Counted from the first letter of the stretch, positions 45,100-54,832 are shown. The stretch: 64,000 bases of DNA from an uncultured Bacteroidia bacterium (GCA_902789445.1 CADAOB010000007.1:89279-153278); one strand, 5' to 3'. The notes: a model not told the origin generated them from the sequence alone. Numbers and translations are program-made.

Positions 45100-45130
45100 T
45101 TTGCCGGGTAATTTTATTTGTTTATCTTTG
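45100..45130 (+). promoter_or_regulatory. Promoter of rplU-rpmA
   Basis: TTTG at 45100-45103, a 19-base spacer and TATCTTTG at 45123-45130: a perfect consensus promoter. It leaves a leader of about 90 bases before rplU, long enough for regulation of the ribosomal-protein genes, though no known leader motif was identified. Confidence 0.8.
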
Positions 45131-45226
45131 CATCCCTAAAAGCATGATAGAAAATCGTTAAGCTAGTGATTAAGAGATAGTTGAAGACTATCCGCTTACG
45201 GTTGTAAATTTTTTAAAATTTAGTTT

Positions 45227-45535
45227 ATGTACGCAATCGTAGACATTGCAGGACAACAGTTCAAAGTGGAAGCGGGCAAGCAGATCTTCGTCAACCGTCA
45301 GGCTGCCGAGGTCGGATCGGCCCTCTCTTTCGACAAGGTGTTGCTTCTCGCGGGCGAGGGTGACGTCAAGGTCGGTGCTCCGTACGTCGAAGGCGCAGCC
45401 GTCAAGGCTACCGTCATCGAGCATTGCAAAGCGGACAAGGTGATCATCTTCAAGAAGAAACGCCGCAAAGGCTATCAGAAGAAGAACGGCCACCGCCAGT
45501 ATCTGACGAAACTCCAGATCGAGGGAATTGCTTAA
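45227..45535 (+). CDS. rplU: 50S ribosomal protein L21
   Basis: A 102-residue protein, MYAIVDIAGQQFKVEAGKQI, with the C-terminal basic FKKKRRKGYQKKNGHRQ that contacts 23S rRNA. Full length for L21. It is followed 25 bases later by rpmA, the universal L21-L27 pair. Confidence 0.97.
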   Translation: MYAIVDIAGQQFKVEAGKQIFVNRQAAEVGSALSFDKVLLLAGEGDVKVGAPYVEGAAVKATVIEHCKADKVIIFKKKRRKGYQKKNGHRQYLTKLQIEGIA

Positions 45536-45560
45536 TTAACCATTTAAAAAAGAACAAGTT

Positions 45561-45830
45561 ATGGCACACAAAAAAGGTGTAGGTAGTTCGAAGAACGGCC
45601 GTGAATCCGCAAGCAAGCGTTTGGGCGTCAAATTGTTCGGTGGTCAGATTTGCAAAGCCGGCAATATCCTCGTCCGTCAGCGGGGTACTGTCCACTATCC
45701 GGGTGAGAACGTCGGTATGGGGAAAGACCATACGCTCTTCGCCCTGGTGGATGGCGTGGTGACCTTCAAGAAGAAATTAGGCGACAAGTCTTTCGTGTCG
45801 GTCGTTCCGATGCCGAAGGCGGAAGCTTAA
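45561..45830 (+). CDS. rpmA: 50S ribosomal protein L27
   Basis: An 89-residue protein, [20 protein letters not shown], whose N-terminus reaches the peptidyl-transferase centre. [15 protein letters not shown] is the conserved core. There is no N-terminal prepeptide of the Firmicutes type, so no processing is expected. Confidence 0.97.
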   Translation: MAHKKGVGSSKNGRESASKRLGVKLFGGQICKAGNILVRQRGTVHYPGENVGMGKDHTLFALVDGVVTFKKKLGDKSFVSVVPMPKAEA

Positions 45831-45848
45831 GTTTAAACGACTGTTATA

Positions 45849-45884
45849 AAGAACGGAGACCGACTGGCCTCCGTTCTTTTTTTT
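45849..45884 (+). terminator. Rho-independent terminator of rplU-rpmA
   Basis: A perfect 10-bp stem AAGAACGGAG / CTCCGTTCTT, with a 10-base loop (ACCGACTGGC), is followed by a run of T. It begins about 18 bases after the rpmA stop. Confidence 0.9.
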
Positions 45885-45885
45885 G

Positions 45886-47485
45886 TCATTTGCCCATATC
45901 CGGGGCGATGGCTTTCAGCCAGCGTTCGCGGAACTTCGGATGAAGCGGTGAGGCGGGAATGCCGCGGCCGCTGCCGTTGTCCTTGAAGCTGCCGTCGTCG
46001 TTGGTCTGCTTGATGTTGCCGTCCATGTACTTGACCAGCATGCGGTTGCCGAGGTCTTTCCATTGGTTGAACAGCTGCTGGGCCCGGCCCAGGGAGAAGG
46101 CGGTCAGGGCATCGACGGCCTGGGGCTTGTTGCCGGCCTCGATCATCCTGAGGGCCTTGGCGTCCATCTCGCCGACCAGGGTCTGGCTCTCGTGCTCGAA
46201 GCCGTCGATGGCCGCCCGGAGCTCGGGCGCCACGCGGTCGTAGAACAGGTAGGCCAGGTGGGTGGTGCGGTTGAAGAGCCAGAAGGCGGCGGTCTCACTC
46301 CAGGTCATCATGTCGCCGTTGCCGACGGCGTAGCTCTGCGGAACCTTCTTCGTGCAGACATAGATGGGCGTCAGGGCGCTGGTGGCTGAGTCATCGACGC
46401 CGAACCAGTTGAGGGCGCCGATCTCGTCGGGCAGCCAGCCGCGGGCCTGGGCGACGAACCAGAAGCCCGTCTGCTGCGTGGCGGCGGAACGCTCGAACTC
46501 ATATTCCTTGCCGTCCACTTCGAAGCCCATCGGGCGCCAGGAAGGGGGTACCCTCGAAGTGGTCGCGCTGGGCGTCGGCGACATCTTTCACCGTCAGTTT
46601 TTTCTTGGGACGGATGGTCAGCGGCATCTTGTTGGCCGGGTTGTCACCGGCGGCGAAGTCGATGTAGCGGTCGGCGTCGAAGTTCTTGCCGCCCAGCAGA
46701 CGGAAGGCCGCCCAGGTGCGGGTCTCGCAGCCGCGCAGCGTCTCATGGCTGGCCGGCGCGTAAGCGTCGCAGAAGCTGAAATCTTCATCCCTGCCGGTGA
46801 AGAAGCCCATCTTCCGGGCGAAACTGATCACGTCGGGCGCATAGAGGCAGTTGTCGGGATCGTTCAGCGGGAAATGGTGGATGCGGCTGCAGTTGGCGTG
46901 GGCCGAGATTTCCCCGTCGGGGATGCGGATGGCCACCCAGACCGCGCCTTTCTCTTTGCCCTTGCCGATGATTTCCATGATCCAGGCCTCTTCCGTGTCG
47001 GCAATCGAGAATGTCTCGCCTTCGGAGGCGTAGCCGTATTTGGCCAGCAGGTCGCCGATCGTGGCGATGGCCTCGCGGGCGGTACGGGTGCGCTGGAGGG
47101 TCAGGTAAATCAGCGAGCCGTAGTCAATCAGGCCGTCGGGATTGCTCAGCCCTTCCCGGCCGCCGAAGGTGGTCTCGCCGATGATGAGCTGGTGTTCGTT
47201 GATGTTGCCCGTCACCTGGAACGTATGCGGAACCTGCGGGATCCGGCCCAGGTAGCGGCCGCTGTCCCAGTCGTAGATGTCGGTCATCGATCCGGCGGGC
47301 CAGTCGGCTGCGGGCCAATGGTAGAGTTCGCCGTAAAGCTGGTGGGAATCAGCCAGGTAACTGATCATGCAGGAGCCGTCGGCCGAGGCGCCTTTGGTCA
47401 CGATGATATTGGTGCACGCCCAGGCCCGGATGGCGGGTACCAGCAGGCAGGCGGCCAGAAGGGTAAGCAGGAAGGTTCGTTTCAT
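45886..47485 (-). pseudogene. Frameshifted C69-family dipeptidase
   Basis: The signal peptide and nucleophile region (ending RAWACTNIIVTKGAS, Cys after cleavage) and the first 310 residues are read from 47485 in one frame up to DHFEGTPF. The C-terminal part (WRPMGFEVDGKEYEF, TQQTGFWFVAQARGW) continues in another frame to 45886. Relatives have about 15 more residues between these blocks, so the junction near 46541-46550 looks like a small deletion. These are Ntn hydrolases that split dipeptides. The N-terminal fragment alone keeps the nucleophile but lacks about 220 residues. Confidence 0.78.
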
Positions 47486-47549
47486 CTTGGATTTGCGTTT
47501 GATTCAGGTTTGAATGACAAATTTACGAAAAAGGATGCTTGTTTTTTTC

Positions 47550-47557
47550 TATATTTG
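47550..47557 (+). promoter_or_regulatory. -7 promoter element of serS
   Basis: TATATTTG matches TAnnTTTG 24 bases before the serS start. A -33 TTTG at the normal distance was not found. Confidence 0.5.
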
Positions 47558-47581
47558 CCGGATAAATAAAAATACTGACAA

Positions 47582-48853
47582 ATGTTAACGCTCAAACTTC
47601 TTCGCGAAAATCCTGAATTCGTCATCGAACGCCTGCAGGTCAAGCATTTCGATGCCAAAGATATCGTTTATCAGATCCTCGATATGGACAAGCAGCGCCG
47701 CGCGGCGCAGACCGAACTGGACGCCTGCCTGGCCCAGCAGAAGGCCAAGGCGGCCGAAATCGGCGGCCTGATGAAGCAGGGACGCCGCGACGAAGCCGAG
47801 GAAGCCAAGAAGGCGGTTGCCTCCCTCAAGGAGAAGTCCAAGGCCCTCGAAGAGCAGATGGCCGAGGCGGAGAAGCAGCAGCAGTCGCTCGTCGTGCTGC
47901 TCCCGAACCTGCCCTGCGCGCTGGTGCCGGAAGGCCGCACCGCGGAAGACAACCTCGTGGTGAAGATGGGCGGCCCCGAGCCGCATCTCCCGGAACACGC
48001 CCTGCCGCACTGGGAACTGGTCAAGAACCTCGACATCATCGATTTCGACCTGGGCGTCAAACTCACGGGCGCCGGCTTCCCGGTTTACAAGGGCAAGGGC
48101 GCCAAGATCCAGCGTGCGCTGATCTCCTGGTTCCTGGAGAAGAACACCGACGCCGGCTATCTCGAATACCAGCCGCCCTACATGGTCAATGCCGACTCCG
48201 GCTTCGGTACCGGCCAGCTTCCCGACAAGGAGGGCCAGATGTACTATGCCCCGCTCGACGGATTCTATATGATCCCGACCGCCGAAGTCCCGGTGACCAA
48301 CATCTACCGCGACGTGATCCTCAAGCGCGAGGATTTCCCGGTCAAGATGACCGCCTATACCCCGTGCTGGCGTCGTGAAGCCGGTTCCTATGGCAAGGAC
48401 GTCCGTGGCCTCAACCGGCTGCACCAGTTCGACAAGGTGGAGATCGTCCGCCTTGAACTCCCGGAGAACTCCTATGCCGCTCTCGACGAGATGGTCGCCC
48501 ACGTGGAGACGCTCGTGCAGGGACTCGGCCTCCGCTACCGTATCCTCAGGCTGTGCGGCGGCGACATGAGCTTCACCTCCGCCATCACCTACGACTTCGA
48601 GGTCTATTCGGCCGCGCAGCAGCGCTGGCTGGAAGTCAGTTCGGTTTCCAATTTCGAATCATACCAGGCCAACCGCCTGAAACTCCGCTACAAGGACGAA
48701 AACGGCAAGACGCAGCTGGCCCATACGCTCAACGGCAGCTCGCTGGCCCTCCCGCGTATCCTGGCAGCCATCATCGAGGACTATCAGACGCCCGACGGCC
48801 ACGTCGTCGTGCCGGAGGTGCTGCGTAAATACACCGGCTTCGACATCATCTGA
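47582..48853 (+). CDS. serS: Seryl-tRNA synthetase
   Basis: Class II synthetase of 423 residues. It has an N-terminal coiled-coil arm that grips the tRNA-Ser variable arm (about 27-110, Lys/Glu/Ala-rich) and the catalytic core with motif 2 (TAYTPCWRREAGSYGKDVRG) and motif 3 (HTLNGSSLALPRILAAIIE). All residues needed for activity appear present. It is followed three bases later by ruvC. Confidence 0.97.
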   Translation: MLTLKLLRENPEFVIERLQVKHFDAKDIVYQILDMDKQRRAAQTELDACLAQQKAKAAEIGGLMKQGRRDEAEEAKKAVASLKEKSKALEEQMAEAEKQQQSLVVLLPNLPCALVPEGRTAEDNLVVKMGGPEPHLPEHALPHWELVKNLDIIDFDLGVKLTGAGFPVYKGKGAKIQRALISWFLEKNTDAGYLEYQPPYMVNADSGFGTGQLPDKEGQMYYAPLDGFYMIPTAEVPVTNIYRDVILKREDFPVKMTAYTPCWRREAGSYGKDVRGLNRLHQFDKVEIVRLELPENSYAALDEMVAHVETLVQGLGLRYRILRLCGGDMSFTSAITYDFEVYSAAQQRWLEVSSVSNFESYQANRLKLRYKDENGKTQLAHTLNGSSLALPRILAAIIEDYQTPDGHVVVPEVLRKYTGFDII

Positions 48854-48856
48854 CCC

Positions 48857-49438
48857 ATGGCGGCTGAGCAGCGGATCATACTCGGCATCGACCCCGGAAC
48901 CAATCTGCTTGGTTACGGGGTCATTCTCGTAGATAAACGGAGCGTCCACTATGTGGATATGGGCGTGCTGGACATGCGCAAGGAGAAAGACCATTTCCTG
49001 AAGCTGAACCGGATCTTCGAAGGCGTCGGGGAAATCATGGACCGTTATGCGCCGGACGATATGGCTATTGAAGCGCCTTTCTTCGGAAAGAATGTCCAGT
49101 CGATGCTCAAGCTCGGCCGGGCGCAGGGAGCGGCCATCGCCGCGGCGATCCACCGGCAGATCCCGGTTTTCGAATATGCCCCGCGTAAGGTCAAGATGGC
49201 CATCACCGGGCGGGGCGACGCCTCGAAGGAGCAGGTGAAACTGCTGATGGAGAAGACGCTTCACCAAAGCTTCGATGCAAAATTCCTCGATGCGTCCGAC
49301 GCCCTGGCCATTGCCATGTGCCATTTCTACCAGCTCACGAGTCCGCTGACCGACACGAGTTCCTCCCGCAACTGGAAATCCTTCGTCGAAGCGCATCCCG
49401 GGCGGGTGAAAGAGGGGATCGATGCCGAAAAAAAGTGA
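48857..49438 (+). CDS. ruvC: Holliday junction resolvase RuvC
   Basis: A 193-residue RNase-H-fold endonuclease that resolves four-way junctions made by RuvAB. The acidic residues are visible in GIDPGTNLLGYG, IEAPFFGKN and DASDALAIAMCH. Normal length with a short C-terminal tail. Only three bases separate it from serS, so it depends on the serS promoter. Confidence 0.95.
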   Translation: MAAEQRIILGIDPGTNLLGYGVILVDKRSVHYVDMGVLDMRKEKDHFLKLNRIFEGVGEIMDRYAPDDMAIEAPFFGKNVQSMLKLGRAQGAAIAAAIHRQIPVFEYAPRKVKMAITGRGDASKEQVKLLMEKTLHQSFDAKFLDASDALAIAMCHFYQLTSPLTDTSSSRNWKSFVEAHPGRVKEGIDAEKK

Positions 49439-49518
49439 AAAAAATCTTCGCGTCCGCTTTAACCTTTGGGGAAGACCTTAGTCTAAGAAGCGTTGGATTG
49501 TATTGCTAATTCTATTTT

Positions 49519-52452
49519 ATGAAATATCGTTTTTACCGGGCAGCGGTGCTGATGCTGCTCCTCATCTCCGGGGCCTTGAACGCGCAGGCCCAGAATTACA
49601 GCCTGAAGATCAAACTGGTGGACAAGAGCAACGGCGAGCCGGTGGGTTACGCGACTGTTGCCATTACGCCGACGGGCAAGACCGACGTATTCAAATATAC
49701 CCAGAGCGACGGTGACGGAAATGCCGAGATCAAGGGCATTCCGGCCGGCAAGTACAAGGTGTCCGCCATCCTGATGGGCTACGACAATTACGAGGAGACC
49801 ATCGACATCAACAAGAATACGGATCTGGGCACCAAGGAGATGAACGTGCAGGCCAATTTCCTGGAAGGGGCCACGGTGACCGATATCGGCAATCCGATCG
49901 TCGTCAAGAAAGATACGATCGAGCACAATGTGACGCTGATCAAGTCGGCCGACAACGACGTGCTGGAAGACCTGCTCAAGCGGCTTCCGGGCGTGGAAGT
50001 TTCCACCGACGGTACCATCACCGCCAACGGCAAGACCATCAGCAAGATCCAGATCGACGGCAAGCAGTTCTTCCTCGACGATCCTTCGATCGCCAGCAAG
50101 AACCTGCCCGCCAACATCATCGAGAAGGTCCGCGTGGTGGAGAAAAAGTCCGAGCAGGCCGAATTCACCGGCATCGACGACGGTGAAGAAGAGACGGTGC
50201 TCGACCTGGGCATCAAGAAGGGCATGATGAACGGCTGGTTCGGCAACGTGATGGGCGGCGGCGGTCACGACCTGCAGGGCGCCGGCGCCATCAACGACCC
50301 GCGCTACCAGGCGGCCGCGATGGTGGCCAATTTCACCGAAAGCAAGCAGCTGGCCTTCATCGGCAATGCCAACAATACCAACAACCGTGGCTTCAACGAT
50401 ATGGCGGCTTCCGCCATGGGCGGCATGCGCGGCGGCGGCTTCCGCGGCGGCCAGGGCGGCCAGGGCGGCGGTTGGGGCGGCAATGGCATCTCCTCCTCCT
50501 ACATGGCCGGCTTCAACGGCGGCTATACCTGGAAGAACCGCTCCGAGATCGTGGGCAATGCGATGTTCAACGGCAACGAACGCTATGTCGAGGAGAAAAC
50601 CGCCCGCCAGACCTTCCAGAAAGACGGTTCCACCCTCTATGCCGATGACGACGGCTTTACCCGCACCAGCACCTGGGGCGTCCGCGCCGGCGCCCGTGCC
50701 GACTGGAAAGTCTCGAAGAATACATCTCTGCTCTTCGAGCCCAACTTCAACCTGGGCTGGGGCGACTTCGAGGACCGGAGTTCCTTCTCGACCGACCGCG
50801 GAACGGACGGCCTGATCCGCAAGGTGAACGACGGTTCCAGCGCTTCCTTCGGCGACAGCCACAGTCAGCGGGCCAACGGCCGCATCCTGTGGCGCCAGCG
50901 TCTGGGCAAACCGGGGCGTACGCTCTCCGTCAATGCCCGCTACAGCTACAGCAACAGCGACCTGGAAGGCTACAACCAGTCCGTCACCCGCACCTACGAC
51001 TATATCGGCGACCGCTACGACAGTAACGATCCCGTCTATTGGGCCGATTCCACGGTGATCGACCAGCTCTACCGCACCCGCTCGACGACGACCGGCGCGA
51101 ACGGCCGCCTCTCCTACACGGAGCCGCTGGGCAAGAATTTCTATCTGGAGGCCAACTACTCCTATAACTACAGCCACAGCACCTCGACCAAGGATACCTA
51201 CGACAAGGGCGTAGGCGGCTACAACGTGCAGAACATCGACTACACCAGCGACATCTCGAACGAGGTGCACCGCCAGAACGCCGGCTTCAACATCCGCAAG
51301 CAGGAAGAGAAGTACAACATCACGCTGGGCGCCAGTCTGCAGCCGCAGACTACGCACAACAAGACGGTACGCGGCGTCAACTCCCTCGATACGACGCTCC
51401 GCGTGCTGAACTGGTCGCCGAACGCCCGCATCGACTTCAACTTCAGCGACTACCGGATGCTCCGCATCAACTACCGCGGCCAGAGCTCCCAGCCGAGCCT
51501 GACACAGATGATGCCGGTGCCCGACAACTCGAACCCACAGCGCGTCACCCTCGGCAACCTGGGTCTGAACCCCTCGTTCTCGCACAATATGTTCGTGATG
51601 TTCAACAATACGAATATGAAGACCTACGCGTCGTTCAACGCCAACCTGAACGTCACCTACCGGACCAACAACATCGTCAACGCCAGCTGGTACGATGCCA
51701 ACGGCGTGCAGTACACCGTGCCGGTCAACAACGACCGGGGCGCCTGGTCGGCCAACACCTTCATCATGTACAACACGCCGATCGCCAAGAGCAAGTTCTC
51801 GATCATGTCCTTCACCAACGCCCGGTATTCCACCGGCGTTTCGCTGGTGGGCGACGACACGATCGATTCGAGCGATGAACACTCCTACCTGAACCTGGCC
51901 AACTATACGCAGAACAGCTATCAGACGGTATCGGCCGGCGAGAACCTGCGTCTGGTCTATCGCGGCGACATCGTGGAGACCTCCGTCGGCGGCGGTACGC
52001 GCTATTCCCAGTCGTTCTACAGCATTACCGAGAACAACGTGGGCGCAACCTGGACGAGCAATGTGGAAGGGCGTTTCATCGCCAAGGTGCCCAATGTGAT
52101 CAATGTTTCCACCGATGCCCGCTACACCTTCTACAACGGCTACGGCGCCGGCTACAACGATCCCCGGCTGGTCTGGAACGCAGAAATCAGCAAGCAGCTC
52201 TTCAAGAACCAGTTCACGCTGGCCGTCAAGGTCTATGACATCCTGAACCAGTCGCGCAACACCTACCGTTCGATGACGGACAACTATGTGCAGGATACGC
52301 AGAACAACACGCTCGGCCGCTACATCATGGTCAGCCTGACCTACCGCTTCGGCAACTTCGGCGGCCAGCGCGGCGGCATGCGCGGTCCCGGCGGTCCGGG
52401 CGGCCGTCCGGGCGGACATCCCGGCGGCTGGGGCGGCGGACGCCGGTTCTAA
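49519..52452 (+). CDS. TonB-receptor-like outer-membrane beta-barrel protein
   Basis: A 977-residue protein: signal peptide (to about ALNAQAQ), a carboxypeptidase-regulatory-like domain (about 25-105), a plug-like segment (DVLEDLLKRLPGVEVSTDG, then GKTISKIQIDGKQF) and a long barrel. Glycine-rich stretches occur at about 295-320 and at the extreme C-terminus (GGPGGRPGGHPGGWGGG). The missing C-terminal aromatic strand signal and Gly-rich tail differ from SusC. There is no SusD partner. It may be a receptor or an assembly factor. Expressed from its own unit after ruvC. Confidence 0.85.
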   Translation: MKYRFYRAAVLMLLLISGALNAQAQNYSLKIKLVDKSNGEPVGYATVAITPTGKTDVFKYTQSDGDGNAEIKGIPAGKYKVSAILMGYDNYEETIDINKNTDLGTKEMNVQANFLEGATVTDIGNPIVVKKDTIEHNVTLIKSADNDVLEDLLKRLPGVEVSTDGTITANGKTISKIQIDGKQFFLDDPSIASKNLPANIIEKVRVVEKKSEQAEFTGIDDGEEETVLDLGIKKGMMNGWFGNVMGGGGHDLQGAGAINDPRYQAAAMVANFTESKQLAFIGNANNTNNRGFNDMAASAMGGMRGGGFRGGQGGQGGGWGGNGISSSYMAGFNGGYTWKNRSEIVGNAMFNGNERYVEEKTARQTFQKDGSTLYADDDGFTRTSTWGVRAGARADWKVSKNTSLLFEPNFNLGWGDFEDRSSFSTDRGTDGLIRKVNDGSSASFGDSHSQRANGRILWRQRLGKPGRTLSVNARYSYSNSDLEGYNQSVTRTYDYIGDRYDSNDPVYWADSTVIDQLYRTRSTTTGANGRLSYTEPLGKNFYLEANYSYNYSHSTSTKDTYDKGVGGYNVQNIDYTSDISNEVHRQNAGFNIRKQEEKYNITLGASLQPQTTHNKTVRGVNSLDTTLRVLNWSPNARIDFNFSDYRMLRINYRGQSSQPSLTQMMPVPDNSNPQRVTLGNLGLNPSFSHNMFVMFNNTNMKTYASFNANLNVTYRTNNIVNASWYDANGVQYTVPVNNDRGAWSANTFIMYNTPIAKSKFSIMSFTNARYSTGVSLVGDDTIDSSDEHSYLNLANYTQNSYQTVSAGENLRLVYRGDIVETSVGGGTRYSQSFYSITENNVGATWTSNVEGRFIAKVPNVINVSTDARYTFYNGYGAGYNDPRLVWNAEISKQLFKNQFTLAVKVYDILNQSRNTYRSMTDNYVQDTQNNTLGRYIMVSLTYRFGNFGGQRGGMRGPGGPGGRPGGHPGGWGGGRRF

Positions 52453-52460
52453 CCTGCGTC

Positions 52461-52481
52461 ATGCCCGGCTTGGCCGGGCAT
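52461..52481. repeat. REP-like hairpin between convergent genes
   Basis: ATGCCCGGC, loop TTG and GCCGGGCAT form a perfect 9-bp stem. It shares its core with the element inside the RluA-type gene at 14219-14240. There is no U-tract, but it may still act as a weak bidirectional terminator. Confidence 0.7.
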
Positions 52482-52482
52482 C

Positions 52483-53559
52483 TCATTCCTCTTCTTCGAG
52501 GACATTGCTCCCGGCGTAACGACGCCACTTTTCGAGGAGCGCAGCCATATCGGAAGGGATCTCGCTGTCGAGCGAGATCTTTTCTTTTGTGACGGGGTGG
52601 ATGAAGCCCAGGGTCTTGGCATGGAGCGCCTGGCGCGGGCAGAGGGCGAAGCAGTTGTCGATGAATTGCTTGTATTTGGTGTAGAGCGTGCCTTTGAGAA
52701 TCCGGTCGCCCCCGTAGCGGGCATCGTTGAACAGCGGGTGCCCGATCGAATTCATGTGCACGCGGATCTGGTGCGTGCGGCCGGTCTCCAGCACGCATTC
52801 CACCAGGGTCACGTAGCCGAAGCGCTCCAGCACGCGGAAATGCGTGACGGCGGTTTTTCCCTGCGTCGGATCGCTGCAGACTTTGTAGCGCAACCGGTCG
52901 CCCGGATCACGGCCGATGTTCGCGTCGATGGTGCCGCTGTCCTCGGCGATGTTGCCCCAGACCAGGGCCCAGTAGCGGCGCTCGATGCTGTGGTGGAAGA
53001 ACTGGCTGGCCAGCCCGATCTGCGCCGTATCCGTCTTGGCGACCACCAGCAGCCCGGAGGTTTCCTTGTCGATGCGGTGCACAAGCAGGCCCATCCGCTC
53101 GTCGTGCGAATCGGGGTCGGGCGTGCGGCCCAGATACCACGCCAGCGCATTGACCAGCGTGCCGTCGTAATTGCCGTGCCCCGGATGGACCACCATCCCG
53201 GCCGGCTTGTTGACCACCAGCAGGTCGTCGTCTTCATAGACGATGTCCAGCGGAATGTTTTCGGCCTTGATCTCCACGCCGCGGCGCTGGTAGGGCATCA
53301 TAAGGGTGATCACATCGCCCGGCCGGACCTTGTAGTTGGCCTTGACGATGCGGTCGTTCACCCGCACGTATTCGGCCTCGATGGCCAGTTGGACGCGGTG
53401 GCGGGAAGTGTCGGAGAGGTGCTCGGTCAGAAACTTGTCCACGCGCAGCGGCGCCTGCCCGCGGTCAGCCTCCAGCCGGAAATGCTCGTACATCTCCTGC
53501 TGCTCGTCCTCTTCCGGGAGAAAGCCGTCCTCGCGCGGGTCTTTTGTCTCGTCGCTCAT
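52483..53559 (-). CDS. rluD: RluD-type 23S rRNA pseudouridine synthase
   Basis: A 358-residue protein with an N-terminal S4 RNA-binding domain (about 35-90) and the RluA-type catalytic domain with Asp164 in HRIDKETSGLLVVAKT, then RTHQIRVHMNSIGHP. The acidic N-terminal tail is usual in this phylum. By architecture it modifies the helix 69 region of 23S rRNA. It is coupled to the upstream PASTA gene by an ATGA overlap, a pairing common in Bacteroidales. Confidence 0.9.
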   Translation of the reverse strand: MSDETKDPREDGFLPEEDEQQEMYEHFRLEADRGQAPLRVDKFLTEHLSDTSRHRVQLAIEAEYVRVNDRIVKANYKVRPGDVITLMMPYQRRGVEIKAENIPLDIVYEDDDLLVVNKPAGMVVHPGHGNYDGTLVNALAWYLGRTPDPDSHDERMGLLVHRIDKETSGLLVVAKTDTAQIGLASQFFHHSIERRYWALVWGNIAEDSGTIDANIGRDPGDRLRYKVCSDPTQGKTAVTHFRVLERFGYVTLVECVLETGRTHQIRVHMNSIGHPLFNDARYGGDRILKGTLYTKYKQFIDNCFALCPRQALHAKTLGFIHPVTKEKISLDSEIPSDMAALLEKWRRYAGSNVLEEEE

Positions 53560-54353
53560 CGTGCGGCGATCTTGGCCTGGCTGGTGGTAAGTTTCAGATG
53601 GATGGCGGTGCCCATGGCGGCCGGAGCCCCGACATGGTAGGCCGGCGTCTGCTGATAGACGACGGCGCTGAGCGTATCCTGATAGGTCTGGACGGTCTCG
53701 TCGTAGGACACGTTGCCCAGGTTCAGCGAGTTCTCAAAGATATTGTCGCGGGCCACGGGCAGGGTGAAGCCGACCAGATAGGGGATGAAGGTCTGGTTGT
53801 CGTCGGGCGAAAGGCCCAGCAGGAGATCCACCGGCGTCTCGGCCTCGACCTGCGTGCCGGGGGCGACATATTTGCCCTTGATGAACTGGTCCAGCACATT
53901 GTTGGTGGCCAGATCCTCGCGGTAGGCGAGCTTGCCGATAGTCAGGCCGGCAGCCATGATCTCGGTCTTGGCCTGGCGCAGCGAGTATCCCACCAGGTTG
54001 GGCATCTTGACCATCTTGGTCTGGTTGGAGTTGATGGTCAGCTTGATGGTACGGTTCTTCTTGACCTGGCTTCCCGCCGCCGGATTCTGGGAGAACACGT
54101 GGCCCTTCTCCATGCGTTTCACATAGACCGAATCGACCACCTCGGTACGGATGGCATTGCGTTTGGCCACGATGCGGGCATCGGCCACCGACAGGTTCGT
54201 GAAGTCGGGGACCGTAATGACCTTGTTGTGCCGCGTAATGGCCTTCAGGCCCAGCTGGGCGGCAATGAGCAGGACCGCAAAGAACAGCCCCGCCAATATG
54301 ACGTTCCGGATAATCCAGCGCGCAGCCGGTTTGTTTTCCTTATCTACTTCCAT
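53556..54353 (-). CDS. Membrane-anchored PASTA-domain protein
   Basis: A 265-residue protein: a short cytosolic N-terminus, one membrane helix (about 15-38), then three PASTA repeats in the periplasm (about 45-112, 113-183, 184-258), each with a PxxxGxxxxxAxxxx-type pattern such as MPNLVGYSLRQAKTEI. There is no kinase or transpeptidase domain. PASTA domains bind peptidoglycan fragments or beta-lactams in other proteins. Its role here may be in cell-wall sensing or division. ATGA overlap with rluD. Confidence 0.88.
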   Translation of the reverse strand: MEVDKENKPAARWIIRNVILAGLFFAVLLIAAQLGLKAITRHNKVITVPDFTNLSVADARIVAKRNAIRTEVVDSVYVKRMEKGHVFSQNPAAGSQVKKNRTIKLTINSNQTKMVKMPNLVGYSLRQAKTEIMAAGLTIGKLAYREDLATNNVLDQFIKGKYVAPGTQVEAETPVDLLLGLSPDDNQTFIPYLVGFTLPVARDNIFENSLNLGNVSYDETVQTYQDTLSAVVYQQTPAYHVGAPAAMGTAIHLKLTTSQAKIAAR

Positions 54354-54419
54354 AACAAAGCAAAGGTAGCAATTATTTTCGCAAAATGAAATCCCTTTGG
54401 CCTTGGCCGCTGAATTGCG

Positions 54420-54456
54420 AAAAAAAACGGAGCCGTATCGACTGAGATACGGCTCC
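54420..54456 (-). terminator. Strong Rho-independent terminator
   Basis: On the minus strand an 11-bp perfect stem GGAGCCGTATC / GATACGGCTCC with a 6-base loop is followed by eight T. It cannot end the PASTA gene, which starts downstream of it, so it closes a separate short transcript. Confidence 0.85.
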
Positions 54457-54512
54457 TTCTCCTTTTTAAAGTGCTAAGTTGTGAGACTTGGCCACGCATA
54501 GCACTATGTTTG
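54420..54512 (-). ncRNA. Candidate small RNA of about 90 nt
   Basis: A consensus promoter (54519-54549) and a strong terminator (54420-54456) frame a minus-strand unit with no plausible ORF. Its 5' part can fold AGTGCTA/TAGCACT into a 7-bp stem around a 22-base loop, followed by an A/G-rich linker and the terminator hairpin. It matches no RNA family that I can recall with confidence. The 5' end is estimated from the -7 box. Confidence 0.55.
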
Positions 54513-54518
54513 TATGGC

Positions 54519-54549
54519 ACAAGATACAAAGACTTTTGAAATTACCAAA
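54519..54549 (-). promoter_or_regulatory. Promoter of the candidate small RNA
   Basis: On the minus strand TTTG (54546-54549), exactly 19 bases, then TATCTTGT (54519-54526), one base off TAnnTTTG. The perfect spacing supports it. Confidence 0.6.
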
Positions 54550-54687
54550 ATTTCCGGAATCCCGATGCGATTAGCATGACCGTCCCGATTTGTAAATAAA
54601 AAACCCGATGAAAGATTAACCGTTTTCCAAAGATTCTGGAAAAAGATGAAAAAGAATAACTCGTATCTTGCTCTTCTGCGTGATGAA

Positions 54688-54741
54688 TTTGTATTTTGCA
54701 TTATACAAATTCTGTCGAAAAGTGTATTCTGTAAAAAACAC
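54688..54741 (+). repeat. Second copy of the AAA-gene upstream palindromes
   Basis: TTTGTA...TACAAA (54688-54709), followed by GTGTATTCTGTAAAAAACAC (54722-54741), parallels 58035-58086 in order and spacing, at roughly three-quarters identity. No AAA gene follows here; it is probably a remnant or a mobile regulatory copy. Confidence 0.6.
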
Positions 54742-54832
54742 TTTTGCTGCCGGGACATTGTGATGTCGCCACGGCAAACCACCGTTATTTCTGTCTACCG
54801 TAGACATCGGCTCGCTGCGATTAACTTGTAGA

